A stretch of DNA of 64,000 nucleotides from Orientallactaga sibirica (GCA_036365145.1 JAEOAD010000031.1:7226001-7290000), one strand, 5' to 3'. Positions 29,785 through 42,350 are shown, numbered from the stretch's first letter. Made by a program: numbers and translations. The notes: generated by a model not told the origin, from the letters alone.

Positions 29785-30012
29785 TTTGTGTGTATGTACA
29801 TGTTCATGTGAGTGGGCACATCTGCATGTATGCACACATGTGTGTGGAGGCCAGAGGAAAAACTTGGGTGTCATTCTATAGGGCCATCTACCATTTTCTG
29901 AGACAGGTTCTTTCACTGGCAAGGCTGGTCAACAAGCCCCAGAGATCTGCCTGTTTCTGCCTCTCTAGAGCTAGGATTACAAGCACACACCACCCACCAT
30001 GCTTAGCTCTTT
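29785..30012 (-). mobile_element. Old B3/B2-like SINE
   Basis: TGGAGGCCAGAGGAAAAACT, TGAGACAGGTTCTTTCACTG and AGGATTACAAGCACACACCA resemble a reversed B3-type element. Confidence 0.6.
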
Positions 30013-30029
30013 TTTTTGTTGTTTTGTTT

Positions 30030-30060
30030 TGTTTTAAGTTTTTATTTATTTATTTGAGAG

Positions 30061-30111
<51 letters not shown>

Positions 30112-30300
30112 GACAGAGACAGAGACAGAGACAGAGACAGAGAGAATGGGCGCACCAGGGCCTCCAGCCACTTGCAAACAAACTCCGGATGCATGCACCA
30201 CCTTGTGCATCTGGCTTACGTGGGTGAGTCCTGGGCAATGAAACCTGGATCCTTTGGCTTTGCAGGTAAAAGACTTAACTGCTAAACCATCCCTCCAGTC
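30030..30300 (-). mobile_element. tRNA-derived SINE with compound microsatellite
   Basis: Reverse copy whose pyrimidine run has expanded into GA, GACA and GAGACA repeats (30054-30145). Confidence 0.92.
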
Positions 30301-30500
30301 CTTTTTTTTTTTTTTTTTAGTTATGGTCTCGCTTTAGCCCAGGCAGACCTGTAATTCACTATGTAGTCTCAGGGTGGTCTTGGATTCACGATGATCCTCC
30401 TACCCCTGCCTCCCAAGTGCTAGGATTAGTATATGTGCTGCAAAAGCGAGCACGCAAGTGCTAGGATTAAAAGGTGTGCACCACCACGCCTAGCTTCAGC
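30301..30500 (-). mobile_element. B1 SINE with internal duplication
   Basis: Reverse B1; AAGTGCTAGGATTA occurs twice, at about 30415 and about 30457, around a short unique filler. Confidence 0.88.
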
Positions 30501-30522
30501 TCTTTTTTAAAACGTGTTCTAT

Positions 30523-30725
30523 GGGCTGGAGAAATGACATAGCATTTAAGGTGTTTGCCTGTGAAGCCTAAGGACCCAGGCTCGATTCCCCAGAACCCAC
30601 ATAAGCCAGATGCACATGGTGGCATGTGCATCTGCATCTGGAGTTTGTTTGCTGTGGCCAGAGGCCCTGGCATGCCATTCTCTCTCTCTCTGTAATAAAT
30701 ATATAAAAATAAAATATAAAAAAAT
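30523..30725 (+). mobile_element. tRNA-derived B2-superfamily SINE
   Basis: GGGCTGGAGAAATGACATAG, B box GGCTCGATTCCCC, CTCT run, AATAAATATATAAAAA tail. Confidence 0.9.
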
Positions 30726-30837
30726 TGGTAAAAATAAAGCCAATAACAACAAAAGAAAATGTGTTCTGGGACACCTTACCAATTGAGCTATCTTCCCAGC
30801 CCTACTGGGTCTTTGAATTGTATCAAGAAGCCATGTG

Positions 30838-30908
30838 AAGGGCTAGAGTGTAGCTCAGTGGCTGAGTGTTTGCCCAGCATGTTTGAGCCCCAGCACCACA
30901 AAAAAGGG
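30838..30908 (+). mobile_element. ID-like SINE
   Basis: GGGCTAGAGTGTAGCTCAGT then GCATGTTTGAGCCCCAGCAC and an A-rich tail; a short tRNA-Ala-type ID element. Confidence 0.75.
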
Positions 30909-31019
30909 AAGGAAGTTCAGAAAAAGGCAGCCTTGTGGAGTGACTGAGCTCTTAGGTTTGTGTCAGTATGATATATAATATCCATGCTGTGACAGAATCG
31001 CAGTAATGGCATAGTTCTC

Positions 31020-31074
31020 AGAGAGGGAGGCAGAGGAAAGGAGGGAGGAAGAAAATGAGGGAGGGAGGTCGAGA

Positions 31075-31125
<51 letters not shown>
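31020..31125. repeat. Purine-rich tract with (GA)n
   Basis: GGGAGG/GGAAGA-type sequence runs into about 40 bp of GA. Confidence 0.9.
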
Positions 31126-32947
31126 CAGAGATATTATTCCTTTGGAGAATCCTAATACACCCCTCTAGACCCAGAGAAGTGACAAGGGACAAGCTACTCA
31201 ACCTTCTTAATGGAATTTGGGTGTGCCACCATTTCAAATCCAGGGTCATCATATATTTTAGCAAAGATTAGCTGCCAATGTTACGGGCAAGATTCACAGC
31301 CCTGGTCAAGTCAGGGGAAGAGAGCTCTTGAACAGACTGCAAGATGAACAGATTAAGGAGACCTTAGCACCCTTGTGGCCTTTTTCCAGCCCAAGCACAA
31401 CTACATGTGAGTTTGAAAGCTAAGCTTTCCTGATGCCATGGTTGGACAGCAGCCATGTACCCATTTTATGTACCCCATTTGAGAGTCTCCCCTGCACCCC
31501 TGGGACTCTGACTCCAGCTGCCAGTGCAGGTCAACTTCACAAACCATTAGCTGGGTTGATGGCCCTCAGCAGCTACATGTAGAAATGGCCGGGGGGCGTG
31601 TGTGTGTGGGGGGGGGGGAATCAGCCTGGACTTCATGGTATCCCTGGCCTGGAGGGTGCATAGCCAGGTCACACTCACCTTCTGTGACTTACACTGCAGA
31701 GCTTGTGCCCAATATTCAGTGGCTGCCCTGGTACTTGTCCTGCCCTCCTCTCCAAGCATCCAGAACTTACTTTTGGTCTAAGAAGTGTTTGTATCACTGA
31801 GGAAAGAAACCTGGAGATGGAGGCGTGGGGACTGAAGAACAGAACGGAGCCCCACGAGTGCGCTCAGTGGAGGCAGAGTCTGTCTTCAGGACCTTGACTC
31901 TGCAGGAGTCTGACAGCCCAGCAGGTGTCGCTCTTGGCTTAGCCACCATGGGCTTGAATGCAGGGATGGGGAGCTTCCTGAGAAACAGAGGTTGGAGGTG
32001 GGGGGCACTGATGTTCCCATTCAGGACACCTGGGGGAAGGGAACATGGGGTCCAGGACTGGGTCACCCTTTCCTGCTTGTGGAGTGTGATAACTTTCAGC
32101 CATCCACGGCGCGTCTATGCATTGGTCACCTGAGAAATGAAAGGGCTGCTGCTGGGGGTACAGGAATGGATGCCTGTTCCTAAGGCAGGTTACCTTCATG
32201 CCGAAGGAAGTCTGGAAAATTCCAAAGTTCTGAGAAATGGCCCCTTGTTTCTCCTTAGGGATTTTCTGACTTAGATACAGGTTTTTAACAAAACATCTCT
32301 AGGGCCCCAGGTCTGGAACTGTGAGGAAATCTCTAAATTGTGTGTGTGTGTGGGGGGGGGGTGTGGTTCTTGTTCAAGGTCAAGTACCAGTAAGGACTAG
32401 GAAACCATTCCCAAGAGGCAAGGAGGGTACCTGCCTCAACCCCAGGCTCCTCTTCTCAGCCTCAGGGATTCATACTCAACACAAGGCCCGCCTGTTCTTT
32501 CCTCAGAGTACCCTTCACTGGGAAGTTTTGTGTATGTTTCAGAGTTGTGTTTCTTCTCTCGCTTTCTGAACAAGCCGGACATTGTGTGGGATGCAATGGT
32601 GCTCTGTGGGGCTTGGGACGGCTCTGTTTTTCTCCCCTGGCCTGGACCAGGAAATGGGAAGGAATGAAAAGGGAGGTAGGGGAAGGGGTAGCAGTGGAGT
32701 GGGCAGCGAAACTAATTTTATTTCTTCTTTTTTAAAGGCAAACTTTGGGATAGAAATTTTGCAATAAATATGCTCTTGTGTTTGTGTGTGTTTTCTCAGC
32801 TGTAAAGAAAATAGGGAGAAATTCCATTCTGTCCGGGTTCCAAGCGTCCCTGGAACTCAGTGAGTCTTTTATTAAGCAAGGAGACGGATGCTGCCAACCC
32901 AATGCCATAGACAGCGAGGCCTTTCTAGATGGGAAGAAAAGTGAGGC

Positions 32948-33165
32948 AGGGGCTGGAGGGATGGCCTAACGGTTAAGGCATTTGCCTACAAAGCCAAAGG
33001 ACCCCAGTTCCACAGGACCCACGTAAGCCAGATGTACAAGGTGGTGCATGCATCTGGAGTTCGTTTGCAATGGCTGGATGCCCTGGTGTGCCCATTCTCT
33101 CTCTCTGCCTCTTTTTCTCAAATAAATAAATAAGTAAGTAAATAAAATATATTAAAAAAAAAAAG
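32948..33165 (+). mobile_element. tRNA-derived B2-superfamily SINE
   Basis: GGGCTGGAGGGATGGCCTAA to AAATAAATAAATAAGTAAGT; the B box is damaged (GTTCCACAGG). Confidence 0.92.
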
Positions 33166-33394
33166 AAAAGTGAGGCAGTAGTGATGGGTGGTGGTAGATA
33201 TGGGCCTTGGAGTCAAAGTGAAAGAGAGGACGGAGAGCAATGGGGGTCGGGGGGTACGGAGGGTGGAGAGAGGCTAAAGGGCCTGGGTTCCTGGTGTGTC
33301 GGGGCAGGTGGGTTGATCATCAGAAGTTGGCCTTCTCAGAGGAAAATTATTAGGAGGCTTACTAGGGGAAAATAAGTTTTTCAGCTGTGCTAAG

Positions 33395-33434
33395 GCTGGG
33401 TGTGTGTGTGTGTGCGCGCGTGCGTGCGTGCGTC
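33395..33434. repeat. (GT)n(GC)n(TGCG)n tract
   Basis: Alternating purine-pyrimidine run of about 38 bp, GTGTGTGTGTGCGCGCGTGC and on. Confidence 0.95.
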
Positions 33435-34519
33435 CCAGCGTCCCATCGTCGGAGACAGGGAAACCCCTTTGCCCCTTTACTTATCCATTAGCCAAATTCA
33501 GTGCTGGGGCTCTCTGGCCCCAGCCATGGCCTTGAGTCCATAGGATCATGGGATTGAATGAGCTCGTCCTCCTGCCCTGGATCCCTTTTCCAGCAGCCTT
33601 TACAAACGAGACCCTTAGTCCCAGGTCCTGCTCCTGGCTAGCCACTGACTGCCTCTGAACACAGGACCCACCCATCTGGTTCAGAGTGAGATCCTGTGCC
33701 AGCCAGTCATCCCCTCCAGGCCAGGCACCATGCCTTTGGTGCTTTACCCACATAGACCTTGGCATCAGTAGGCACCCACCAGCACCAGTCTTTTCCACCT
33801 CGCGCTTGTCAGCCATCATGAGCCCCTCAGGACCCAGCGACTGGAAGCGAGGGTAGCACTTGTTGGGAGGAAGGCTTCTTGCCTGAAGTGAAGGCTGGAC
33901 TACATGATTTTCCATGAAGAATAAAACTGCTTTCGTTTCAAAAGCAACATTGTTACCCATCCAAACATTTGGAAAACAGGAAATGGGGAAAAATTACCAT
34001 AATCCTTGTTCTAATCCAGTCACTGGTAGTGTTTGGATAACTATTTTTGTCTTTTTCCTTAGGTATGTACTTGTGTTGTTGTTGTTGTTGTTTTGTAATT
34101 ATCATCTTTTTGCATCCACAAAACACAGTGGACCAAATACATTTTTTGTTCTGAACCTCAGAAAGTAAGATTATGGACTTTATAGTCATGATGTCCCTCC
34201 CAGGAGGCCTGTCTAGGTGATCCTAAGTGGGTGGTCTTTGGCCTTTTCCTAAATGGTAACCACTTATTCCTTCGGCAGATAGCCCATTCCACGGCAAACG
34301 CTCCATCACCGTTGGACTGCTTTCCACCACTACCATTATCTGGCTCACGTAGGATTTGACACAGCTTCAGGGATCCAGTACGCTGTCCCACCTGCTTTTC
34401 TCCCAAGCAGACATTCCTGATCTTCAACCAGCTCTTCCTTCTGTGAACTTCCAGGCCTCATTCCTCCTTGGAGCCACAGAAGTTAGAGCTGGGCTTGACT
34501 TTCATAAATATCAGGTCCA

Positions 34520-34610
34520 CCTCCTTCATTTTACAGTAGACATACATCAGGTTGGAGGACGAGCCAGAACGGGAATCCAGTTCTAGGGACCCGACCCTCC
34601 TAAATTCCTA
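34520..34610 (+). mobile_element. MIR fragment
   Basis: CTTCATTTTACAGTAGACAT and CCAGAACGGGAATCCAGTTC resemble the MIR right half. An L2-like end (AATGAATGAAC) follows at about 34645-34710. Confidence 0.45.
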
Positions 34611-35321
34611 GACTCAGTTACCTTCACAGGGGCAGTCTCCCTGGCATCCAGTGTGTGCCTGGCATGGAGAGAGGGCAATTAGGAAATGCCTGCTGTATGA
34701 ATGAATGAACAAGCAGAGCCCATGAACCTTAGAAACCATCTCCCTCAGGCCTGTGCCTTTGAAGGAGGAGATGTGGGACTGGATGGTCACATGGCCCAGC
34801 ATACATTTGTGCTCAGCCCTGGGAGGTGGTAAGTTTCAGCTAGGGTGACACGGCTTACTTGTGATGTGCTTGGCTGCTTTGATTAGTGATAACACTTCAG
34901 TATGGCTTGTGACTTTGGGAGGGTCACGGTCTATACACAGCCCAGAGGAATAAAAAAATCAAGGCCTTCCCTTCTCAGGCTTCCAAGGGGAACCTGTGCT
35001 GTGCTACAGCCAACTCATGTCAACTTGCCAGAGTCAATCTGAAGCATCTCTTTGCAACTCCACGGTCAGCGTCACCATACTCAGGTGTCATTCTCAGGTG
35101 TTTACTTCCTTTGAGACATGGTCTCTCATTTGGCCTGGAGTTCCCCCGCTATGCTACATGAGCTAGCCAGTGAGCTCCTTGGATCTGCTCATCCCCATCT
35201 CCCCAGCACACACTACCACACCCAGGACTTCACATAGTTACTGAGGATCAGGTCCTCATGCTTGCAAGGCAAATGCTTTTCTGATTGAGCCGTCTCCCCA
35301 TCTTTATGAAGGTACTTTTTT

Positions 35322-35470
35322 TTTGGTTTTGCGAGGTGAGGTCTCACTCTGGTCCAGGCTGACCTGGAATTAACTATGTAGTCTCAGGGTGGCCTCGAAC
35401 TCTCGGCGATCCTCCTACCTCTGCCTCCCAAGTGCTGGGATTAAAGGCGTGCGCCACCACGCCCGGCTTT
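35322..35470 (-). mobile_element. B1 SINE
   Basis: Reverse B1 with CpGs retained (CTCGAACTCTCGGCGATCC, GGCGTGCGCCACCACGCCCG), so a young copy. ATGAAGGTACTTTTT flanks it on both sides as a target-site duplication (about 35307 and 35470). Confidence 0.95.
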
Positions 35471-36514
35471 ATGAAGGTACTTTTTGTGGGTGCTAACACT
35501 CCACTTATATTTCTTCTTCTTTCTCTCCTCTCTCTCTTCCCCCTCCCCTCTCTCTCACTTCCTTATTCCAAATCACAGAGGCATCTTAAACCAAATCCCA
35601 CAAATACTTCTGTGTTCTAGGTAATTAAGTGGTCCTCTGACAAGGCATTGGTCATGGGGATCCCTTCAGATAACCCCATCAAGGCCACAGTTTAGTCTGC
35701 CTCAAGTGGCTCCGTGTTAGGTAGAGAAACCAGTGAAGGGAAAGGAGATATTTCCTTGGAGTTACAGCCTATGGGTGAGGCAAAGCTGAACCCCAGAGAC
35801 AGCAGAAGGGATAAAGGTGGGGCTCAGTCCTAATCTGGACCCAGACAAAGCTGACTTCAAGACCTTGAACCTCCAATCTCCCACCTTAGAAATGAGAGAC
35901 AGGGCCCTGGAATTCTCTGAGATTCTAAATCCCAGCTCCATGCAGTGCAGGAGACAGTGAGACCCTGTTGACATCTGAGAACAGCCTGTCTCATGGGGAA
36001 GGACTTCCTCACTCTTGTGTGCGCTGTCCTAACAGGCAAGGGTGGGCCTGAGCACATTCTCTGGGAAGGTTCCTTCCACATGGGCAGATGCCCCCTACCT
36101 GGCATGTGCGGAGGAGGGTGTAGAGTGAGGTATGGAGGGCTGAGAGTCCTACAGTGTCTAAGGAGTGAGGGGACAGGTGGGGGCGGGGAAGGGCAAAGGT
36201 GAGGCTCGGGGGCGGGGAGACCTTGGGAAAAAAAGATCGTGGTAAGTGACACTTGGCCAGGTGTCTTACTGCTTCAGCCCTCTGCTAACATGCCTTGTCG
36301 CCTCCAAGTGCTCTGGCCCTGGTCTGTCCCCTTTCCCTCCTTCTTTTCTACCACACAGTTGCTAGAATTGTACTGTGTGACAGAAGGAACACATTCTCCT
36401 CAGCTCCATGTCTGATCTCACAGGACGCTTTTGAGGCCCTCTGGAAACCTCTGAAAGACCCTGCCTGGAAGCTCTCTCCTTTCTGATCATGCTCCTGCAC
36501 CTTTTTTTGTTTCT

Positions 36515-36668
36515 TTTTTGATTTTTCAAGGTCCCAGGCTCTTGTTCTATCTCAGGCTGACCTGGAATTCATTGTGTAGTCTCAGGGTGGCCTTGAAGTC
36601 ATGGCGATGCTCCTACCTCTGCCTCCCAAGTTCTGGGATTAAAGGTGTGCGCCATCATGCCTGGCCTC
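36515..36668 (-). mobile_element. B1 SINE
   Basis: Reverse B1, CCAGGCTCTTGTTCTATCTC to GCGCCATCATGCCTGGCC; diverged at its 3' end. Confidence 0.88.
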
Positions 36669-37484
36669 TTTAATTTAATTTTATACTTTTTGTGGTGCTG
36701 GTGGTGGAACCAAGGCCTCATGAGTTCTGGCTAAGCACCCTGCACTGAGCTACATACCCAGTCCCCTCCCCTCCCTGCCCTTTTCACTTTTTATTTTGAG
36801 ACCATCTTGTTAAGTTGTCCAGGCTGGCACTAAACTCACTCTATGATCCAGGCAGGCCTTGAACTTGCCATCTTCTGGCTTCAGCCTCCTGAGTAGCTGG
36901 GATTCCAGCCACATCTTGTTGTTAGGATCAGTTTATGAAGAAACAAATCTGCTCATGGTTTCTTTACATTACGAGACCAGCCCCTTATGGGATATGTGTG
37001 GTGATTCTGGGGGCTGGGGTCCACGTGGAGGGAAGGAGAAACTGCACAGTGCAGTGGGAAGAGGGTGGCTTTGGAGTCAGATGGATCTTGTTGAGTGAGA
37101 CCTGTGGTGCTTAAACGGGAGCACATGATGCTGGCCCAATTGTTTAACCTCTGAAAAGCTCTGCTTCCCACCTCAGGTGCTGATGAGGCAGGATCGATCG
37201 CCTAGCACAGGCTGCTGTAGGAATTTATTAAGAGGCCCTGTTTGGCCCTCAGAGAATGTACTCCCTTCTCAAATCATGTCTGATTGTTTCCTCCCTCATG
37301 GAGGACACAGAATACCTGAATTGTGGCCTCAACCCAATTACTGAATTCAACCTAGTGTTGCACACAGACCACTTCCTACGGATCCTGAGCCGCGAGGCTC
37401 TGCACCTCACCATTCACACAGTGTGTGCTAATTGATAAGGAAGTCACACCCAAGTACGGTGCATGCCTGGTTCGCCCCCACCAA

Positions 37485-37501
37485 ATGTATCTTATTTATT
37501 T

Positions 37502-37543
<42 letters not shown>

Positions 37544-37727
37544 GGCAAACAGAGAGAGAGGGAGAGAGAGCGAATGGGCGCGCCAGGGCCTCCAGCCACT
37601 GCAAACAAACTCTAGATGCCTGCGCCCCCTTGTGCATCTGGCTTACGTGGGTCCTGGGGAATTGAACCTGGGTCCTTTGTCTGTGCACACAAGTGCCTTA
37701 ACTGCTAAGCCATCTCTCCAGCCCCAT
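37485..37727 (-). mobile_element. tRNA-derived B2-superfamily SINE
   Basis: Reverse copy with a 40-bp GA run; GCGCGCCAGGGCCTCCAGCC and head AAGCCATCTCTCCAGCCCC. Little diverged. Confidence 0.94.
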
Positions 37728-38034
37728 GCCTGGTTTTAATTAAAGGACGCTCCAAGTGTGCGGCTGTTTGACCGGCAATGACCCGCAGGTATATTCAGCA
37801 AGCTCACCTCAGGTTTGTTCTGGCATTCACTCAGGACTTGGTATAGGATGTGAGTTCAAATAAAAGTTTGGACTATGAAGAGCCTAGTGCTGCCACTTTG
37901 ATCTTTGGTGACACAGGCTTGTCACACAGTCCCAGGCTTCTCTGGTCACCAAGGACAGCCAACTCTTTCAGGCAACGGTGAGCATCTTCTAGTCGGAGTC
38001 AACGTACCTGGTGGCTTCATGAACAATCTAAGAA

Positions 38035-38370
38035 CTCCCTTTATGAAACCCTACTATATGTCAGGAACTGTACTCTGACCTGAATGTACCAAGGCCACCT
38101 GTTCTCCTTAAAACCACCTTGTAAGCAGGGTGTGGTGGCATAGGCCTGTAATCTCATCATTTGGTTGGGTGGAGATAGGAAGATCAGGAGTTCAAGGTCA
38201 TTCTTGGCTACATAGTGAATTTAAGGCCAACCTGGGCTAGATGAGACTCTGTCTCAAAGGACAAACAAAATACACAAAACCCCAGAAAAATCACCTTTCA
38301 AAGATAGGTATAGCTATCCTCTACAGATATTGCACCCATTTCTCAGAGAGGCTAACTGGCTCAAAGTCAC
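38035..38370 (+). mobile_element. MIR interrupted by B1
   Basis: The left part, CTACTATATGTCAGGAACTG ... TAAAACCACCTTGTAAG, and the right part, CATTTCTCAGAGAGGCTAAC ... AAAGTCACAC, are one MIR split by a B1 (38120-38295). Confidence 0.65.
38120..38295 (+). mobile_element. B1 SINE inside MIR
   Basis: GCAGGGTGTGGTGGCATAGG to ATGAGACTCTGTCTCAAAGG; a diverged B1. Confidence 0.8.
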
Positions 38371-39229
38371 ACAAATTCCAGTTTCCCTTCTCATTCCAGT
38401 CTCTCTAAATATATCGGTTTACTTTCATTCATCATTTACTCAACAGACGTATGTTAATCAAGAGGAGGTGGGGGGAGGTGTTCTCACAGAATATCAAATT
38501 CCGAGAGAGGGGGCTTTCAGTTGAGGTGACCGGTGCAGGAGAGAGTCAGAATAAGGGGAGATAGACTGTATCCCAGACAGAAATAGAAGCAGAGCTTCGG
38601 AAAGCCACTGAGGAAGTGACAGCGTATCAGGAAAGAACAGGAGAAAGGAAAGGACACGTGAGGCAGAGAAGCAAATAGAACAGATCCTAATTAGTTCATG
38701 AGACAGGGAAACCAACACAAATCCCCATATGGCTGTGGGATGCCTGGATTCTGGACAGAATTAGGAGATGCTGCTCCTGATGCTGCTGCTGTGATGATGA
38801 TGATGAGGAGGAAGATGCAGGCTCCAGTCTATAGGAGGCAGCCCCTAAGCTGGACTCCTAACCTATTCCAGGACATTCCATTCACAAAGGGCTCTGAGTC
38901 CTGGCTTTCCTCGCACCCCCAGAAGTCCACTGTAGGACCAGTGCCCATGGCCAGACATGGTGGCTCTTGCCAATGTCTATCATACCAACTGCCCAAGAGC
39001 TCCAAAGCAGATGGCTGCCACCCAAACCCACTGCTCAGCGGGACTACCAGATAGGCTTCCTTCCAGGGCCTGCCAGAGTGGTTTGAACAAAGATCACTTG
39101 TAGGGCCATGCTCTGTCTGTGGAGCTGGACGGGCCAGACCCTGAATAATTTAGAAGATGACATCGGTTTCTCCCAATTCCCTCCACCCAACAGACACAGG
39201 CTTTGCTGATCATATCCTTTTAAAAAATT

Positions 39230-39436
39230 TTGTTTAAGTTTTATTTATTTGAGAGAGTCATTAGAGAGAGAGAGAGAAAGAGAATGGGAGCACCAGGGCC
39301 TCCAGCCACTGCAAACGAACTCCAGACACATGCGCCACCTTGTACATCTGGCTTACGTGGGACCTGGGGAATCAAACCAGGGTCCTTTGGCTTTGCAGGT
39401 AAATACCTTAACCGCTAAGCCATCCCTCCAGCCCCA
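39230..39436 (-). mobile_element. tRNA-derived B2-superfamily SINE
   Basis: Reverse copy, GAGCACCAGGGCCTCCAGCC to AAGCCATCCCTCCAGCCCC. Confidence 0.93.
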
Positions 39437-40529
39437 TATCTTTTATTTGGATCCACTGTAACAAGAGATATTTTGTTCTTCACCCCTTGTGTCCTCTTTG
39501 AACTGAGGTTGTATGTGATTTTCTGAAACAGCCCCTTCTCTAGTTTCCCTAGGGGATGACGTGGGATGGTAGGAGTTGGGTACCTTAAGAATACCACCTG
39601 AATTCACACTTGCTACCTGGGTGGTCTTGGGCAAGTTTCTCAACCTCACTGGCTAGAATTTCCATGGGTGAGAACTGGAAATCGCTGGTTCCCAGTTTGG
39701 ATGAGAGGCAGGGAACGATGGCTTCCTGCTCTAAACTACCTCTCATCCTTCCAATTTGCCCCTGCCCCTGCCAAGTCTCTAAGTCCTCTGGGGAGTCAGT
39801 TCTGTTGGGCGGGTTGGTGGGGGCAGGAGGGTCTTAGAGGAAGGGAGCTGGTATTACAGGGGGCTCTCAAAGCAGGGGTGTTGAGTGAGGGTCAGATGGC
39901 TCTCACACAGGGAGGTTGGCCTATGGACTTTGTGGGTAAGGCAAGTGTTCCCCAAGCGAAGAGCGACTTTTATGGCTCCCAGGAGTCGCCCTGCTCCTGC
40001 TCGGACCACGTGTCACATCTCTATTCTCCATGTGCCTGATCCCAGCCACCCCCTAGCTGTGCCTTCAACACACACAGACCATGTCCTCCTAAGCGCCTTT
40101 GCATTTGCTCTCCCTGTTTGCCAGTGCACATTTCTGGAACTTTTCCTAGCTGTCCATTTTCATCATCCCAGCCCCAGTTCAAATGTCCCTTCCCCAACTA
40201 CTCTGTTCCTTCCAAGAATCTGTTGCCTCCCAATCATGTCCCCCTATTATACTTCATTTACTGCATTCCATATTGAGCACCCCTAATGTGAAAATCCAAA
40301 ATGCTCCCAAATCTAAAACTTTTTGGCCACCTACAGGATACCACTAAAGAAAAATTCCACCCCATGAAACTTTGTTCTACGAACAACAGTATCCAAGTTA
40401 CCTTCAGGATATGTACTAGTTGTAGATGAAACATAATACTCCAAAATTAAAAAAACTGAAATTAAAACCTCTTTGGGGCCCCAAGCATTTCAGATAAAGC
40501 CTATTCAATCTGTACTATTATATGAAATC

Positions 40530-40785
40530 GTTCCTCTTCCCTTTCCTTTCCTTTTTTCCCCCACTCCTTCCCTTTCTCTTCTCCCTCCTCCCTCTCCCTC
40601 CTTCCTTTCCCCCTTTTTTTTCCTTCCTTCCTTCCTTCCTTCCTTCCTTCCTTCCTTCCTTCCTTCCTTCCTTCCTTCCTTCCTCCTTCCCTCCCTCCCT
40701 CCCTCCCTCCCTCTTTTCTTTTCTTTTCTTTTCTTTTCTTTTCTTTTCTTTTCTTTTCTTTTCTTTCTTTCTTTTTCTTCTCAAC
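40530..40785. repeat. Polypyrimidine tract with (TTCC)n and (CTTTT)n
   Basis: About 250 bp with almost no purine: CTTTCC-rich text, a TTCC run (40621-40680), CCCT units and a TTTTC run (40713-40765). It is followed at 40785-40880 by a reversed SINE-like fragment. Confidence 0.96.
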
Positions 40786-42036
40786 AATATCTCACGCATC
40801 CCAGGCTGAGCTTCAAGCCTCCTATGTAGCCAAGAGTAACCTTGAACTCCTGATCCTCTTGCCTTCCCCCCGCTCCACCCCAGCCCCCCGGGGAGGCTGA
40901 GCAGAGCTGTCAGGAGCCTGGCCCACAGATGTGGCTTTGAAACTGTTTATCTCACTCCTCCCCTGCTCAAAGAGGACCAAGAATGGGACAGGATGGGACA
41001 GGGGCCACTCAGAAGTGAGTTGTGGATGACCCCAGAGGCATCACCCAGGGACAAAACAGATTGGAGAACTGGGCCATCAGCCTGACCCAGGCTGTCTTTC
41101 TAAGGTGCTAGGAGTGAGTCTGCATCCAAGCCTTGGGGAAGAGGGCTGCCCATGGGCCTGCTGGGGTGGGGAGTGCATCATTGCTGGCTCTGAAGTGAAT
41201 GCTTGGAGAAGAGTGGGCACTTGGGTGAGCTTGGCTCAACATATCAGCTTCTCCCCACTCTTTCCACCCCTCCCCATGGCCAGTTTCAGAGTCCCAGCAA
41301 TTTCGGGTTTGCTTGGAGACACTCTGGGGATAATTCCTGGCTACTGATTCATCTACCCAGGACACTTCGGTTTTGTCCTCTTCTCTGGGGGAATAGAGTC
41401 CTTACTTGGGACCTGCCCCTTCCTGTCTCAGTGTTCTGCTCCAGCCTGGGGAACTCGGGCGTTTTCTCTGCATTAATTTGAGACTTTCGGTAAATAGCAG
41501 ACATGGGTCTTTGGAAAGGAGTGTCCTCAGCCCAAACTTTCCTTCAGGAACAAGCACCTTTCCTGGGGCAGGGATCTAGATCCAAGAGCTGAGTGCCAAC
41601 CTGGCAGAACCAGGAGATCCTTCCTGTAGGGGGAGTGCCAGCATCACTCCTTGGTGGCCTCCCTGGGTGGCAACTAAGCCCACATTCAAAATGATCTTTG
41701 GTAAAGGTTTCTGAAAGCTGAGGGTCCTGGTGGAAACACCTGCTTGAAAGAAATGTCCGTGATGCAGATGAAAGACAATGAGGGTCAATCAGCCCATTTC
41801 CTTAAGCTTTGGGACAGATGCTCAGAATATTGGAGTTTGGTTCTGGGGTACAGTTAAAGGTAAGAAAGAAGGTGGGTTATCTGGAGTCAAACCTCATTTT
41901 TTTTCCATGTGTATGTGGTGTGTGTGCACGCACGCATGTTTGTTTATATTCACATGGACACACCTGTGAGCATGCAGGTGGAGGCCAGAGGTAGACACTG
42001 GGCATCTTCCTCAATCTCTCTTTACCTGAATATTTT

Positions 42037-42123
42037 TATTTTATTTTATTTTATTGACAACTTCTATACTTACAGACAATAAACCATGATATTTCCCTCC
42101 CCTCCCCCATTCACCTTCAAAAT
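42037..42123 (-). mobile_element. Short LINE-like insert
   Basis: TTTTATTGACAACTTCTATA and AATAAACCATGATATTTCCC, between two copies of ACCTGAATATTTT (42024-42036 and 42124-42136). Confidence 0.5.
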
Positions 42124-42136
42124 ACCTGAATATTTT

Positions 42137-42350
42137 AAAAATATTTTAAATTAATTAATTTATGAGAGAGTGAGAAAAAAAGAGAGAGAGAGAAAGAGAA
42201 TGGGAACACCAGGGCCTCTAGCCACTGCAAATGAACTCCAGACACATGTGCCACCTTGTGCATCTGGCATTATGTGGGTACTGGGGAATTGACCCTGGGT
42301 TCTTAGGCTTTGCAGGCAAGTGCTATAGCCACTGAGCCATCTCTCTAGCC
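42137..42350 (-). mobile_element. tRNA-derived B2-superfamily SINE
   Basis: Reverse copy. Together with the LINE-like insert it lies between two copies of CTCTTTACCT (42018-42027 and 42351-42360). Confidence 0.91.

Noticed and set aside
29652..30227. A 191-codon plus-strand open frame in intron 1
   Set aside because: It reads through two SINEs and a GA/GACA microsatellite; no coding signature.
32580..32605. CATTGT...CAATG inverted pair as a SOX9 dimer site
   Set aside because: Spacing and orientation do not fit the known head-to-head SOX9 dimer element, and such short matches are expected by chance in 33 kb.
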